Source: Methylomicrobium lacus_A (GTDB lineage Bacteria > Pseudomonadota > Gammaproteobacteria > Methylococcales > Methylomonadaceae). Taken from it: a DNA stretch of 64,000 bases. The stretch lies in contig NZ_CP169217.1 in the NCBI RefSeq assembly GCF_041897535.1, positions 3,100,001 to 3,164,000 on the forward strand. Direction: 5' to 3'. This document shows positions 15,579 to 24,509 of the stretch, one piece after another (the first letter of the stretch is position 1; each line of letters starts with the position of its first letter). The translations under genes were made by a program, and so were the position numbers. The notes below the pieces were generated by a model, which had not been told where the DNA came from, did not search any database, and was given only the letters and a program-made list of their open reading frames with translations.

Positions 15579-16789
15579 TGCATACCCGTTTGGCCGATCA
15601 TATCGACGCCTCTCATATCGACGCATCGGGGCGCGGCGAGCTGGAAGCGATCCTGCGCGCCTGCGTGCACTGCGGATTTTGCAATGCGACCTGTCCGACC
15701 TATCAATTGCTCGGGGACGAGCTAGACGGCCCGCGCGGGCGCATTTACCTGATCAAGCAGGTGCTCGAAGGCCAGACGGCGACGCGGCTGACGCAGACGC
15801 ATCTGGACCGCTGCCTGACCTGCCGCGCCTGCGAAACGACTTGCCCTTCCGGCGTGCAGTACGGGCGCCTTCTGGACGCGGGCAGGGACATCGTCGAACG
15901 GCAGGCGGGGAGGGCTTTTGTCGATCGTTTGAAGCGCTATGTGATCATTCGAGTGTTTCCTTATCGGCGCCGGTTTGCGTTATTGCTGAAGATGGCGCGC
16001 CGGCTCAGACCGCTGTTGCCGCCCGATCTGAACAGCAAGATTCCGCCCGCAACGCCGCAAGACCTTTGGCCGCGCTCGAAGCATGCGCGCAAGATGGGGA
16101 TTCTGCCGGGTTGCGTGCAGCCTGCGCTGGCGCCGGCTATCGATCTGGCGGCAGCCAAAGTGCTGGACAGGCTGGGCATTGCGTTGCTGCAAGTGGAGAA
16201 TGGCGCCTGCTGCGGGGCCTTGCTTTACCACTTGTCGGCGCATGACAGGGCGCTCGAGATGGCGCGCCAAAATATCGATGCCTGCGTTCCTTATCTGGAT
16301 CAAGGCATGGAAGCGATCGTTTCGACCGCGTCGGGCTGCGGTGTGATGGCGAAGGATTACGGCCGGTTATTCAAAGATGATCCTGTCTATGCCGAAAAAG
16401 CCGCGCGCTTTTCGGCGGCGGTCAAGGATATTGCGGAAGTGCTGGCCGGTGAGGATTTGTCTTGCTTCCAGGCCAGCGGCCACAGCATCGCCTTTCAGTC
16501 GCCCTGCACGCTCCAGCACGGGCAAAGGCTCAAAGGCCTTCCCGAAGCGATTCTGCAAAAGCTCGGTTACCGCTTGACGCCGGTCGGCGATGCGCATCTG
16601 TGTTGCGGTTCGGCCGGCGTTTATTCGTTGCTGCAGCCGGATCTTTCCACGCAATTGCGCGATGGCAAGCTGCAAGCCTTGCAGGCCGCTCGGCCGGACC
16701 TGATCGCGACCGCCAATATCGGCTGTTTGACACATTTGCAAACGACCTCTCAGCAAAAAGTCGTGCATTGGATAGAATTATTGCACTAG
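15578..16789 (+). CDS. glcF: glycolate oxidase iron-sulfur subunit GlcF
   Basis: 403 residues from ATG 15578, one base inside the glcE stop. Two 4Fe-4S motifs are at the N terminus: CVHCGFCNATCP (about 29-40) and CLTCRACETTCPSG (about 78-91). Two CCG domains follow, marked CCGALLYHLSAHD and CCGSAGVYSLL. It passes electrons from glycolate or lactate type flavin subunits to quinone. It is translationally coupled to glcE. Confidence 0.94.
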   Translation: MHTRLADHIDASHIDASGRGELEAILRACVHCGFCNATCPTYQLLGDELDGPRGRIYLIKQVLEGQTATRLTQTHLDRCLTCRACETTCPSGVQYGRLLDAGRDIVERQAGRAFVDRLKRYVIIRVFPYRRRFALLLKMARRLRPLLPPDLNSKIPPATPQDLWPRSKHARKMGILPGCVQPALAPAIDLAAAKVLDRLGIALLQVENGACCGALLYHLSAHDRALEMARQNIDACVPYLDQGMEAIVSTASGCGVMAKDYGRLFKDDPVYAEKAARFSAAVKDIAEVLAGEDLSCFQASGHSIAFQSPCTLQHGQRLKGLPEAILQKLGYRLTPVGDAHLCCGSAGVYSLLQPDLSTQLRDGKLQALQAARPDLIATANIGCLTHLQTTSQQKVVHWIELLH

Positions 16790-17041
16790 CGGCTTGAAAA
16801 ACTGCGGCTTCTAAAAGATTGGGGCGATGTAAGGCTTTGATCCGTTTGATGTTGCGGATGATGAGGGCCGGGTGCCGAGAAGGCGGTGGCGCGGCCGCGG
16901 GATCGGTTCGCCGTCGAGCAAATTTTCGGCGGCGCGGGTGGGTTCCAGGCAGGCCCAGTGGAATTTGACGGGTTGAATTATTTTTTCTTTACAACAGTCT
17001 TTTAGATAATTATAAATCGCATTTTTAACGGTTGATTTTTT

Positions 17042-17296
17042 ATGACGAAAGACACACAGCCATCCGCAGCGGAAAACCCCAAAGTCGAGCCAGAAATCGA
17101 AAAAAGCAAGCACGATGCCGATATAGAGATCGAAGATTACGACCTGCATCTGATCGATGAATACATTTCTTTTCCGACCGAAGATGAATCGGCCGTGAAA
17201 AAAATGGCGGCGCGCAGAAAAATTGAAATGTACTGGGAGAAAAAACGCCTCAGGGAACAACTCGGCGATTTCGATGAAGGCGAGCTCGATTTTTGA
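17042..17296 (+). CDS. small acidic PA3496-like protein
   Basis: 84 residues, very acidic N-terminal half, then a basic helix AARRKIEMYWEKKRLREQLGDF that fits the PA3496-like family of gammaproteobacterial proteins of unknown role. No signal peptide. It precedes the PilZ gene by 39 bases on the same strand, so the two may be co-transcribed. The 250 bases upstream (16790-17041) hold no gene I can support. Confidence 0.6.
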   Translation: MTKDTQPSAAENPKVEPEIEKSKHDADIEIEDYDLHLIDEYISFPTEDESAVKKMAARRKIEMYWEKKRLREQLGDFDEGELDF

Positions 17297-17335
17297 TCGC
17301 GGCACACTAAGCAGATTTCAGGAGATCCAAGCCTC

Positions 17336-17914
17336 ATGCCAGAAGCCGGAGACAGACGGCGATTTTTTCGTATCAACGATGAAGTCGATCTTTATTACCG
17401 AAAAATCGCCGGTCAGGAAGCGGCGGAGGTCAGCCACGTCGACGAAAATGTGCTGGTCGGCGACGCCTTGCCGCAAATCATGGAGGCGGTGGCGCAGGAG
17501 ATGAACGGTCTGTTGAAGCGGATCGAGACGGCTGAGCCCGATGTCGCGGGCTATTTGAAATTGCTCAATTACAAGGTGGACATGCTGGCCGAGTTCCTGG
17601 CGCGGCGGCACGACCGGGCCGGAGAGAAAAACGCCAGCCATGTGAATTTGAGCGCGTCGGGCCTGGCCTTCGGTAGCGAACTGCCCTTGAACGAAGGCGA
17701 TTATCTGGAGTTGAAGGTTCTGTTGCCGGCCTCGCGGGCGCAGGTCACGACCTGTTGCCGGGTCGTTCAATGCCGAAAGAATCCGGCAAACGATCCGGAC
17801 TGTCCGTATATCGTCAGCGTCGATTACCTGAACATGAAAGAAGAAGACCGCGAACTGTTGATCAAACATGTGAACAAGCGCCAACTGGAGCAGATTCGGG
17901 AGCAGAAGGCTTGA
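17336..17914 (+). CDS. PilZ domain protein (c-di-GMP binding)
   Basis: 192 residues. The N terminus has RRRFFRINDEVDLYYR, the arginine-rich c-di-GMP motif (RxxxR), and the C-terminal half shows NLSASGLAFGSE, matching the D/N-x-S-x-x-G part of PilZ. The two pieces are separated by a helical insert (about residues 25-95), so this is an extended PilZ, probably acting on surface or motility functions. It lies between the PA3496-like gene and birA. Confidence 0.85.
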   Translation: MPEAGDRRRFFRINDEVDLYYRKIAGQEAAEVSHVDENVLVGDALPQIMEAVAQEMNGLLKRIETAEPDVAGYLKLLNYKVDMLAEFLARRHDRAGEKNASHVNLSASGLAFGSELPLNEGDYLELKVLLPASRAQVTTCCRVVQCRKNPANDPDCPYIVSVDYLNMKEEDRELLIKHVNKRQLEQIREQKA

Positions 17915-17963
17915 TGCGCGCGTATCGATCAGGCCCGGTAAGCATGAGTACGGCAAGACATCC

Positions 17964-18959
17964 GTGCTGATTTCCGACAGTCAAAAGAAAATCCTGTCCC
18001 TATTGGCCGACGGCGAGTTTCATTCCGGCGCCGAACTGGCGGAGGTTTTGGGGGTCAGCCGTTCCGCGGTCTGGAAGCAGTTGAACGGGCTGGAGTCTCT
18101 GGGGGTGCCGCATGCGGCGGTCAGCGGCAAGGGCTATCGCCTGTCCCGGCCGATAGAGCTGCTGGATGGCGCAAAGATCCTCGATCATCTCGATGAGCAG
18201 CACCGGGCCAAGATTTCCAGCCTGGAAATTCACGATCAAATCGACTCCACCAACACCTACCTGAGCAGCCTGGCGCGGCAAAACGCGCCTTCGGGCTCTG
18301 TCTGTCTTGCCGAACGGCAAACCGCCGGCAAGGGCCGGCGCGGCAGACAATGGATTTCACCCTATGGCAGCAATATTCTGCTGTCGATCCTCTGGCGTTT
18401 TCAGCACGGGCCGGCCGCGATTTCGGCGTTGAGTCTGGCGATCGGTGTCGCGGTGATTCGGGCGCTGCGGCGGCTGGGCATCGACAAAGCCGGCCTGAAA
18501 TGGCCGAACGACATTTACAGCGAAGGCAAAAAGCTGGGCGGTATTCTGATCGAAGTGGCGGGCGAAAACGAAGGTCCCTGTTACGCGGTGACCGGCCTCG
18601 GTCTGAACCTGTTTCTGCCGGAAGAGGAGGCCGGAGCTATCGATCAGCCATGGACGGATCTTGGCCGCATTGCCGGCGGCCGTCCTATCGGCAGGAATCA
18701 ACTGGCCGGCGAGTTGATCGATCAATTGCTCAAGGTGCTGACCGGATTCGAGCAGACCGGCCTTGCGGCCTATCTGGACGAATGGCGGGAATACGATTGT
18801 TTGTGCGGCGAGTCGGCCAGCGTCTTTATCGGCGCGCAGCAGTTCGATGGCACCCTGGAAGGCATCGATGCGCAGGGATTTTTGTTGATGCGCGATGCGG
18901 ACGACAGGCTCCGCGCCTTCGCTTCCGGCGAAGTCAGCTTTCGGCGCGCATTTCCGTGA
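17964..18959 (+). CDS. birA: biotin-protein ligase / biotin operon repressor BirA
   Basis: 331 residues from GTG 17964. The N-terminal winged helix (about 1-65, GAELAEVLGVSRSAVWKQL) marks the bifunctional repressor form. The catalytic core has GKGRRGRQWISP (biotinyl-AMP loop), KWPNDIY and KLGGILIE. It biotinylates acetyl-CoA carboxylase BCCP. The stop TGA overlaps the GTG start of coaX (GTGA), the common birA-coaX arrangement in gammaproteobacteria. Confidence 0.95.
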   Translation: MLISDSQKKILSLLADGEFHSGAELAEVLGVSRSAVWKQLNGLESLGVPHAAVSGKGYRLSRPIELLDGAKILDHLDEQHRAKISSLEIHDQIDSTNTYLSSLARQNAPSGSVCLAERQTAGKGRRGRQWISPYGSNILLSILWRFQHGPAAISALSLAIGVAVIRALRRLGIDKAGLKWPNDIYSEGKKLGGILIEVAGENEGPCYAVTGLGLNLFLPEEEAGAIDQPWTDLGRIAGGRPIGRNQLAGELIDQLLKVLTGFEQTGLAAYLDEWREYDCLCGESASVFIGAQQFDGTLEGIDAQGFLLMRDADDRLRAFASGEVSFRRAFP

Positions 18960-19678
18960 ATCTGCTGGTCGATATCGGCAACTCCCGTTTGAAATGGGCG
19001 ACATCGGGGCCGGGCGGGCTGGCCGCAGGGTCCGCGCTGGCAAATTCTACACTGACCGAAGAAAGCCTGGCCGATGTCTGGGGCGGCATTCCGCCGCCGG
19101 AACGGCTGGCCATCTCCTGTGTCAGCGCCCGTCGGCTTGCCGGGATCACGCGTTCGGTCGCAGGCCGTCTATGGCCCGGCATCACTATAATCGAAGCCAA
19201 ATCCGAGGCCGAGGCATTCGGCGTCAGGAACGCCTATCTACAGCCCGAAAAACTCGGCGTTGACCGTTGGCTGGCCTTGCTGGCGGCGCGCCGCCATTAC
19301 GCGCTGCCGGTCTGCATCGTCGATTGCGGGACCGCGATCACGGTCGATCTGATCGACGAGCGCGGCCAGCACCTCGGCGGCATGATTTGCCCCGGCCTGG
19401 AGCTGATGAAAAAATCGCTCTCTGCCGGCACCGAGGCGCTGGTCTATGAAGCTTCGGCCTTTGCGGTGGGTCCCGCGAACCATACCGGCGCGGCCATTTA
19501 CAGCGGCGTGCTGAGCGCGGCGGCCGGTCTGATCGAACACGTTTTTTCCGCGCAGCCCGAACATTGTCAGTTGCTGTTGACCGGCGGCGATGCGCGACTG
19601 ATCGCAGGCCAGCTCGGCTGCGCCTGTCGGATCGATGCCGATCTGGTGTTTCGCGGACTGTCTCTGCTTGTCGAATAA
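18956..19678 (+). CDS. coaX: type III pantothenate kinase CoaX
   Basis: 240 residues from GTG 18956. ASKHA-fold kinase: DIGNSRLKW at residues 5-13 (phosphate 1 loop), GVDRWLALLAARR and VDCGTAITVDLID (substrate and catalytic Asp). It does the first step of CoA synthesis and needs a monovalent cation. It overlaps birA by four bases and the next gene by one base. Confidence 0.95.
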   Translation: MNLLVDIGNSRLKWATSGPGGLAAGSALANSTLTEESLADVWGGIPPPERLAISCVSARRLAGITRSVAGRLWPGITIIEAKSEAEAFGVRNAYLQPEKLGVDRWLALLAARRHYALPVCIVDCGTAITVDLIDERGQHLGGMICPGLELMKKSLSAGTEALVYEASAFAVGPANHTGAAIYSGVLSAAAGLIEHVFSAQPEHCQLLLTGGDARLIAGQLGCACRIDADLVFRGLSLLVE

Positions 19679-21111
19679 TGTCTATGAAATCAGCCTTTTT
19701 TCTCGTGCTTTTGGCGAATTTGACCCTGTTGATGTACGAGTACCACCGCGGCGCCTTCGATCAGGCGGCTGATGTGCCCGCGCCGGATACGGGTATGCAT
19801 AGGGAGGCTATCGTGCTGGCGGGGGAGCAGAAAGAGCCGCCTGCCAGCCTCGCGGCGCCAATTCAGGATCTAGGCAGCAAGCAAGAAACCGCGGAGGCGG
19901 CACCTCAGGACACCCAGCCTGCCGCATCCGCCTGCTATCAGGCCGGGCCCTTTGCGGATGCGCAGGTGTTGAAGGCCTGGAGCCAGGCCGTCAAGGCCGT
20001 TCAAGGCGACGTAAAACCGATCATGCGCAACGCGCAGGAAATCACCGGCTATCTGCTGCTTTACCCGACGACGGGCAGCCCGCAGGACATGAAGGCTGCC
20101 ATGCAAACCTTGCGCGAGCAGGGTATTCGCGACGCCTATCCACTCGCAACCGGCGAATATAAGGGCTATATTTCGCTCGGCATGTTTCACCGGGAAAACC
20201 AGGCCGCACATATGCAAAACGACTTGCAGGGCAGGGGAGTCGAGGCGGTCGTCAAGCCGCGCTTTAAGGAGGCGGCGCAGAAATATGTCTTGTTAACAGG
20301 TCCCGGAGCAATCGCCGAGCATTTGAACGAGTTGGGTAAACAATATCCGACGATTCGACTGAAGGCGTTGCCCGATAACGATCCTCTTTGCTTGGAAAAT
20401 CGCTCGGATCAATCGGCGCCACCCGTTGCGGAACCGGCCGAGAGTGGAACAATGCAGGCGATGGAACATGCGCGGCAACCTGATACCGTAACCCTGCCTA
20501 GTAGAGCCGTCAGCGCCGAAACTGCGGCATTGAAAGCCGTTGAGCCGGTCGTGCAAAAAACGCCCGGAAAGCCGGCGCAAAAGCAGCCGAACGGCGCGGC
20601 AGGCGCAAAACCCGCCAGACTCGTTTGTTACGAGGCGGGGCCTTTCTCGAATGCGCAAAGTCTGAGTGCCTGGCAGAGACAGGTTGCGGGTGTTAACGGC
20701 CAGATGAAGCCGATATTACGCGATGGCAAAGCGATCAGCGATTATCTGGTGTTGTACGTTTCATCTGGCGGTGCGGAAGGCACCAAATCCACTATTCAAA
20801 TGTTGCGGGCGCAGGGGCTCCACGATGCCTGGCCATTGCCTTCTGGTGAAGAGAAGGGGCAAATATCGCTGGGGGTGTTCAATCGGGAAGAGAATGCCGT
20901 GCAAATGCAAAAAAAGCTGCTCGACAAAGGCGTCAATTCGGTTGTGAAGCCGCGTTATCAGAGCAAACGGCAAAAGTTTGCGCTGATTGCCGGCGCCGAA
21001 TCGATTGCCGGTAGGCTGCAGACGCTGGAAAAAAGCCATCCCGATATCAAGCTGCGCAGGATGGCGGATGCCGAGCAAAATTGCCCCAAGAATCAATCCG
21101 TCCGGGATTAA
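19678..21111 (+). CDS. membrane-anchored protein with two SPOR-like repeats
   Basis: 477 residues. N-terminal signal anchor (MSMKSAFFLVLLANLTLLMYEYH), then linker and two similar modules. Each module has ACYQAGPF/VCYEAGPF, an aromatic/Gly strand (GYISLGMFHREN / GQISLGVFNREE) and a VVKPR tail: residues about 95-225 and 315-460. This is the SPOR fold duplicated; SPOR domains bind denuded septal peptidoglycan. The start overlaps the coaX stop (TAATG). SPOR genes following birA-coaX are frequent in gammaproteobacteria. The tandem repeat is less usual. Confidence 0.8.
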   Translation: MSMKSAFFLVLLANLTLLMYEYHRGAFDQAADVPAPDTGMHREAIVLAGEQKEPPASLAAPIQDLGSKQETAEAAPQDTQPAASACYQAGPFADAQVLKAWSQAVKAVQGDVKPIMRNAQEITGYLLLYPTTGSPQDMKAAMQTLREQGIRDAYPLATGEYKGYISLGMFHRENQAAHMQNDLQGRGVEAVVKPRFKEAAQKYVLLTGPGAIAEHLNELGKQYPTIRLKALPDNDPLCLENRSDQSAPPVAEPAESGTMQAMEHARQPDTVTLPSRAVSAETAALKAVEPVVQKTPGKPAQKQPNGAAGAKPARLVCYEAGPFSNAQSLSAWQRQVAGVNGQMKPILRDGKAISDYLVLYVSSGGAEGTKSTIQMLRAQGLHDAWPLPSGEEKGQISLGVFNREENAVQMQKKLLDKGVNSVVKPRYQSKRQKFALIAGAESIAGRLQTLEKSHPDIKLRRMADAEQNCPKNQSVRD

Positions 21112-21541
21112 GGGTGCGGCTTCTCGCGGCTGGGTCATGTCCGTTCGGGTCGGTGGGTTTTGTCAAAACCTTGATAAAGAAGGGGGTAAAAGTCGCCCCG
21201 CTTTGTCGCCATCCTGAGTCGGCATAATTCAAAGGGACTCTTCCAGAGTGTGTTGGGAGTTTTGATTTATGAGGGAGTGGGTGTTAAAAAATAACAATAG
21301 TTTTCAATTTGTTATAGTGGTTTATTTAATGTCGGGATGAGCCGTTTTTTTCAATGCGTGATTTTGGAAGCCATAGGCGATGGATTTTTTTTTCATATGG
21401 CTTTGACACGGGGGCTTATCTCATGTTAAAAATTACGCCGTTGTTCAGATATAAACCGACAACCAACTCGTTAAAATTTTTGATGGGTTGCTCTCTTGAG
21501 GAGAGGGGCTTATAAAATTAATAACTATAGAGGATTTAAAA
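21112..21541 (+). other. 430-base AT-rich leader region of a small gene
   Basis: No gene is seen. The last 140 bases hold a promoter (21403-21431), a short GAGAG hairpin and AGAGGA just before the ATG at 21542. The strong AT bias contrasts with the flanking genes. Confidence 0.5.
21403..21431 (+). promoter_or_regulatory. sigma70-type promoter of the 63-residue protein gene
   Basis: TTGACA at 21403-21408, 17-base spacer, TTAAAA at 21426-21431. The -35 is exact and the -10 is off at two places. It leaves a 5' leader of about 100 bases. Confidence 0.5.
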
Positions 21542-21733
21542 ATGGCTGAAGCACAAGAAAGAGATAACACCTGGATCATCGTTGGCGTTGCAATCGCATC
21601 AATCATCCTGTTGGTTGTATTGCTGAAGAAAGACGAAATGAAGCACCTGGAAAGCGGCACCGTTGCTCAAAGTAACGCAGAAATCGATGCTAAATTAGCA
21701 CAAAGAAAAACCAGAAACGTTACTGAACAGTAA
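21542..21733 (+). CDS. 63-residue single-pass membrane protein, probably highly expressed
   Basis: A short polar N terminus is followed by one transmembrane helix (WIIVGVAIASIILLVVLL, about 11-28) and a charged helical tail. I do not recognise the family. Codon choice is AT-ended (GTT, GCA, AAA, CAA), unlike the GC-rich neighbours and like fae at 60 kb. It has its own promoter, a good ribosome site (AGAGGA) and a strong terminator. This set of marks points to an abundant small protein, maybe accessory to a membrane complex. Confidence 0.75.
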   Translation: MAEAQERDNTWIIVGVAIASIILLVVLLKKDEMKHLESGTVAQSNAEIDAKLAQRKTRNVTEQ

Positions 21734-21741
21734 TAAAGCAG

Positions 21742-21779
21742 TACCCCCTGGTGGCGCTAGCCGGTAGGGGGTATTTTCT
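21742..21779 (+). terminator. intrinsic terminator
   Basis: TACCCCC/GGGGGTA stem with an inner GGCGCTAGCC fold, followed by TTTTCTT, just past the 63-residue protein gene. Confidence 0.8.
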
Positions 21780-21884
21780 TACGCATAAAAAAATCCCCAC
21801 TCCTCAACACTTAATCTTGGTCTGATTCCGTAAGCCCCGCGGGAACAGATGTGATCCTCTTGATAGACTTATCCGATTGACGAC

Positions 21885-21980
21885 TCCGCTTTTCCCTGAT
21901 CCGGGAAAAACGGCTTGCGGTCTGGCGATTTGTCGAGCGATTGAACTGTCCTCCGCTCTTCCCTGTGCCGGGAAGAAGGG
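21885..21980. repeat. pair of similar short hairpins
   Basis: TCCGCTTTTCCCTGATCCGG at 21885 and TCCGCTCTTCCCTGTGCCGG at 21952 are two diverged copies, each folding as TTCCC...GGGAA. They lie between the small gene and lpxD. Function unknown. Confidence 0.45.
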
Positions 21981-22027
21981 TGGCCCGCTACTTGAAGCAT
22001 TGCGTATCAAGCCCTCATGTCCTGCGG

Positions 22028-23068
22028 CTATGACTCCTTCTCCAGTGTCTGCAATTTTTCCTCCAGCTGCTTGACCTTCTTGATCAATTCGGGCAGTTTC
22101 TGTATTGCCAGCTGTTCCTTGTAAGCGGTTTTTTTATCCTTGGCCGGGCTGCCGAAATATTGTGCGCCTGCAGGAATGTCTCCGGCGACGCCGGAGCGCG
22201 CCAATACCACCGCGCCCTTGCCGATCGTGACATGATCCGCGACCCCGGCGCTGCCCGCCAGAATCGCATAGTCGTCGATCGTGCACGAGCCCGAGACGCC
22301 GGTCTGCCCGCACATGATCACATGCCGCCCGACCTTGTTGTTATGGCCGATCTGCACCAGATTGTCGATTTTGGAGCCGGTGCCGATCACGGTGCTGCCC
22401 AAGGCGCCGCGGTCGATGCAGGTATTGGCTCCGATTTCGACGTTGTCCTCGATCCTGACATTGCCGATTTGCGGTACCTTGACGTGCGCGCCGTTTCTGA
22501 ATTTATAGCCGAAGCCGTCCGCGCCGATGATCGCGCCGGAATGGATCGTCACATGATCGCCGATCTCGACGTCGTCGTAGATCACCGCATAAGGATGGAT
22601 GCGGCAATGCTTTCCGATCTTGACGTTGCGGCCGATATAGGCGCCCGCCAGAATCGCGCTGTGTTCGCCGATGCGCGTCTGTTCGCCGATCACTGCGTAA
22701 GGGCCGATATATACCGCCTCGCCCAGCGCCACATCGCTCGCAAGCACGGACTGCGGCGCGATCTCGGGCGCATAGGTGCGTTCGGGATGCAGGCGTTTGA
22801 CCGCCTCGATGAAGGCCAGTTCGGGATCCTTGCAGACCAGCAAGGCCAAGGTTTCTGGAACTTTCTGATCGGCAAAGCCTTCCGCGATCAAGCAAGCCGA
22901 CGCGGCCGATTGTTGCAGATGTGCGGCGTATTTGCTGTTGGTCAATTGCGTGACCTGTCCCGCCTGTGCAGAGCTGATGTCGGCGGCGGAATGGATGATC
23001 CGGTCGGCGTCGCCGCCTTCGATCCGGGCTCCGCAGAGTTCGGCTAGTTCTTTTACGGTGATTGGCAT
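22028..23068 (-). CDS. lpxD: UDP-3-O-acylglucosamine N-acyltransferase LpxD
   Basis: 346 residues. N-terminal uridine-binding domain (1-100), then about ten hexapeptide turns (IGEHSAILAGAYIG..., IGKHCRIHPYAVI...), the catalytic-His region IIGADGFGYKF and NLVQIGHNNKVG, and a C-terminal coiled coil (KKVKQLEEKLQTLEKE). It adds the second hydroxyacyl chain in lipid A synthesis, so the host is Gram-negative. It stands alone rather than in the usual bamA-lpxD-fabZ-lpxA cluster and could be a second copy. Confidence 0.93.
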   Translation of the reverse strand: MPITVKELAELCGARIEGGDADRIIHSAADISSAQAGQVTQLTNSKYAAHLQQSAASACLIAEGFADQKVPETLALLVCKDPELAFIEAVKRLHPERTYAPEIAPQSVLASDVALGEAVYIGPYAVIGEQTRIGEHSAILAGAYIGRNVKIGKHCRIHPYAVIYDDVEIGDHVTIHSGAIIGADGFGYKFRNGAHVKVPQIGNVRIEDNVEIGANTCIDRGALGSTVIGTGSKIDNLVQIGHNNKVGRHVIMCGQTGVSGSCTIDDYAILAGSAGVADHVTIGKGAVVLARSGVAGDIPAGAQYFGSPAKDKKTAYKEQLAIQKLPELIKKVKQLEEKLQTLEKES

Positions 23069-23259
23069 GGCGTTCTCGCTTGTTGCTATGGTCTGATGGC
23101 AGTCTTGTCGGTCGGGCTAGGCTCAGCCGTAACCCGATCCAGAGAGTGTTTCATTCAGGATGGTTTTGATGTTGGCAGGGTATCGCAAGTCAATTTTAGG
23201 ACCCGTCGGGTGGCTTCAAGCCGCGCCTTAGTGTGATACGGCATCAGTGGCGAGCGGAA

Positions 23260-23736
23260 TTAGCCACGTCGCCAGTGGCCGGACTTGCCGCCGTCTTTCT
23301 CGACCAGGCGCACGGTTTGCAGGGTCATGCCGCGGTCGACCCCCTTGCACATGTCGTAAATGGTCAACAGCGCGACTTGTACGGCGGTCAACGCTTCCAT
23401 TTCGACGCCGGTCTGGCCGCAGGTCTTGACCAGCGCCTGGCAGCGGATGCGGCTCAGTTCCGCCTCGGCGCCGAATTCGACGGCGACATGCGTAATCGGC
23501 AGCGGATGGCACAACGGGATCAGATCGGACGTTTTCTTGCTGGCCATGATGCCGGCAAGCCGCGCCACGGCCAGCACGTCGCCCTTTTTATGTTCGCCTT
23601 TCAGGATCATGTCCAGGGTGGCGGGCTGCATCTCGATGTAACCCTCTGCGACCGCGGTGCGCTGGGTCACGGCTTTGTCGCCGACATCGACCATGATCGC
23701 TTCGCCGGCCTGATTAAAATGTGGAGTATGCGTCAC
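23260..23736 (-). CDS. moaC: cyclic pyranopterin monophosphate synthase MoaC
   Basis: 158 residues from GTG 23736, beginning VTHTPHFNQAGEA; a longer frame to 23778 exists. Family marks are MVDVGDKAVTQR, DLIPLCHPLPIT and the C-terminal VEKDGGKSGHW with the catalytic Lys and Asp. It makes cyclic pyranopterin monophosphate for molybdopterin. It is divergent from moaD-moaE. Formate dehydrogenase is a likely client in a methylotroph (inference). Confidence 0.95.
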   Translation of the reverse strand: MTHTPHFNQAGEAIMVDVGDKAVTQRTAVAEGYIEMQPATLDMILKGEHKKGDVLAVARLAGIMASKKTSDLIPLCHPLPITHVAVEFGAEAELSRIRCQALVKTCGQTGVEMEALTAVQVALLTIYDMCKGVDRGMTLQTVRLVEKDGGKSGHWRRG

Positions 23737-23810
23737 AATTCGGTAGAATGACTGATCAAAACGCTCGTTTTCGAGCACAAAGGCTGATTTTTATCATTGC
23801 GTGAAGGTTT

Positions 23811-24044
23811 ATGTCAATCAAAGTTCGCTATTTTGCCAGTCTGAAGGAACGCGTCGGGCGTTCGGAAGAGGAGGCCACGATCGCCGAATCTCTGACTGCG
23901 GACGCGCTGTGGCGGCAATGCGTCCCCGAATTGCCGCCGCCGGAGCAGATCCTGGTCGCGATCAACCTGGATTATGCGGACTGGGACAGCCTCGTCAAGG
24001 ATGGCGATGAGGTCGCGTTCTTCCCGCCGGTGACCGGAGGTTAA
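23811..24044 (+). CDS. moaD: molybdopterin synthase small subunit MoaD
   Basis: 77-residue ubiquitin-like protein ending in GG (FFPPVTGG), the C terminus that carries thiocarboxylate sulfur. It is followed after one base by moaE, its partner in the synthase. Confidence 0.95.
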   Translation: MSIKVRYFASLKERVGRSEEEATIAESLTADALWRQCVPELPPPEQILVAINLDYADWDSLVKDGDEVAFFPPVTGG

Positions 24045-24045
24045 C

Positions 24046-24501
24046 ATGCACGTCAAAGTGACTGCCGAGCCGTTCGATCCGTGGTTTGAGGCGCGATCCT
24101 ATCAAGACGCGGCCGGGCAAATGGCCGGCAAGCTCGGCGCCTTGAGCCTGTTCGTCGGCACGATGCGCGATTTCAACGAAGGCGATCGGGTGACCGGCAT
24201 GGTGCTCGAACATTATCCCGGCATGACCGAGAGAGCGCTTGAAAAAATCGTGCAGGAGGCCGCGGAGCGCTGGCCGGTGCTCGATGCACTGGTCGTGCAC
24301 CGGGTCGGCGAGATTAAGCCGGCCGATCCGATCGTGCTGGTCGCGGTGTGGACTTCGCACCGCGGCGATGCGTTCGATGCGAGCCGGCACATCATGGAGG
24401 CGCTCAAGTCGAAAGCGCCGTTCTGGAAAAAAGAAAGATTGCAAGCCGAGGGCGAGCGCTGGGTCGCCGAGAATACCGACGGCTATTTGAGAAGAGAGTG
24501 A
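24046..24501 (+). CDS. moaE: molybdopterin synthase large subunit MoaE
   Basis: 151 residues. Shows LSLFVGTMRDFNEGD (substrate pocket), VHRVGEIKPADPIVLVAV and the catalytic-Lys region LKSKAPFWKKE. With MoaD it converts cPMP to molybdopterin. Part of a moaDE-DUF2797 transcript. Confidence 0.96.
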   Translation: MHVKVTAEPFDPWFEARSYQDAAGQMAGKLGALSLFVGTMRDFNEGDRVTGMVLEHYPGMTERALEKIVQEAAERWPVLDALVVHRVGEIKPADPIVLVAVWTSHRGDAFDASRHIMEALKSKAPFWKKERLQAEGERWVAENTDGYLRRE

Positions 24502-24509
24502 GGCAAAGG

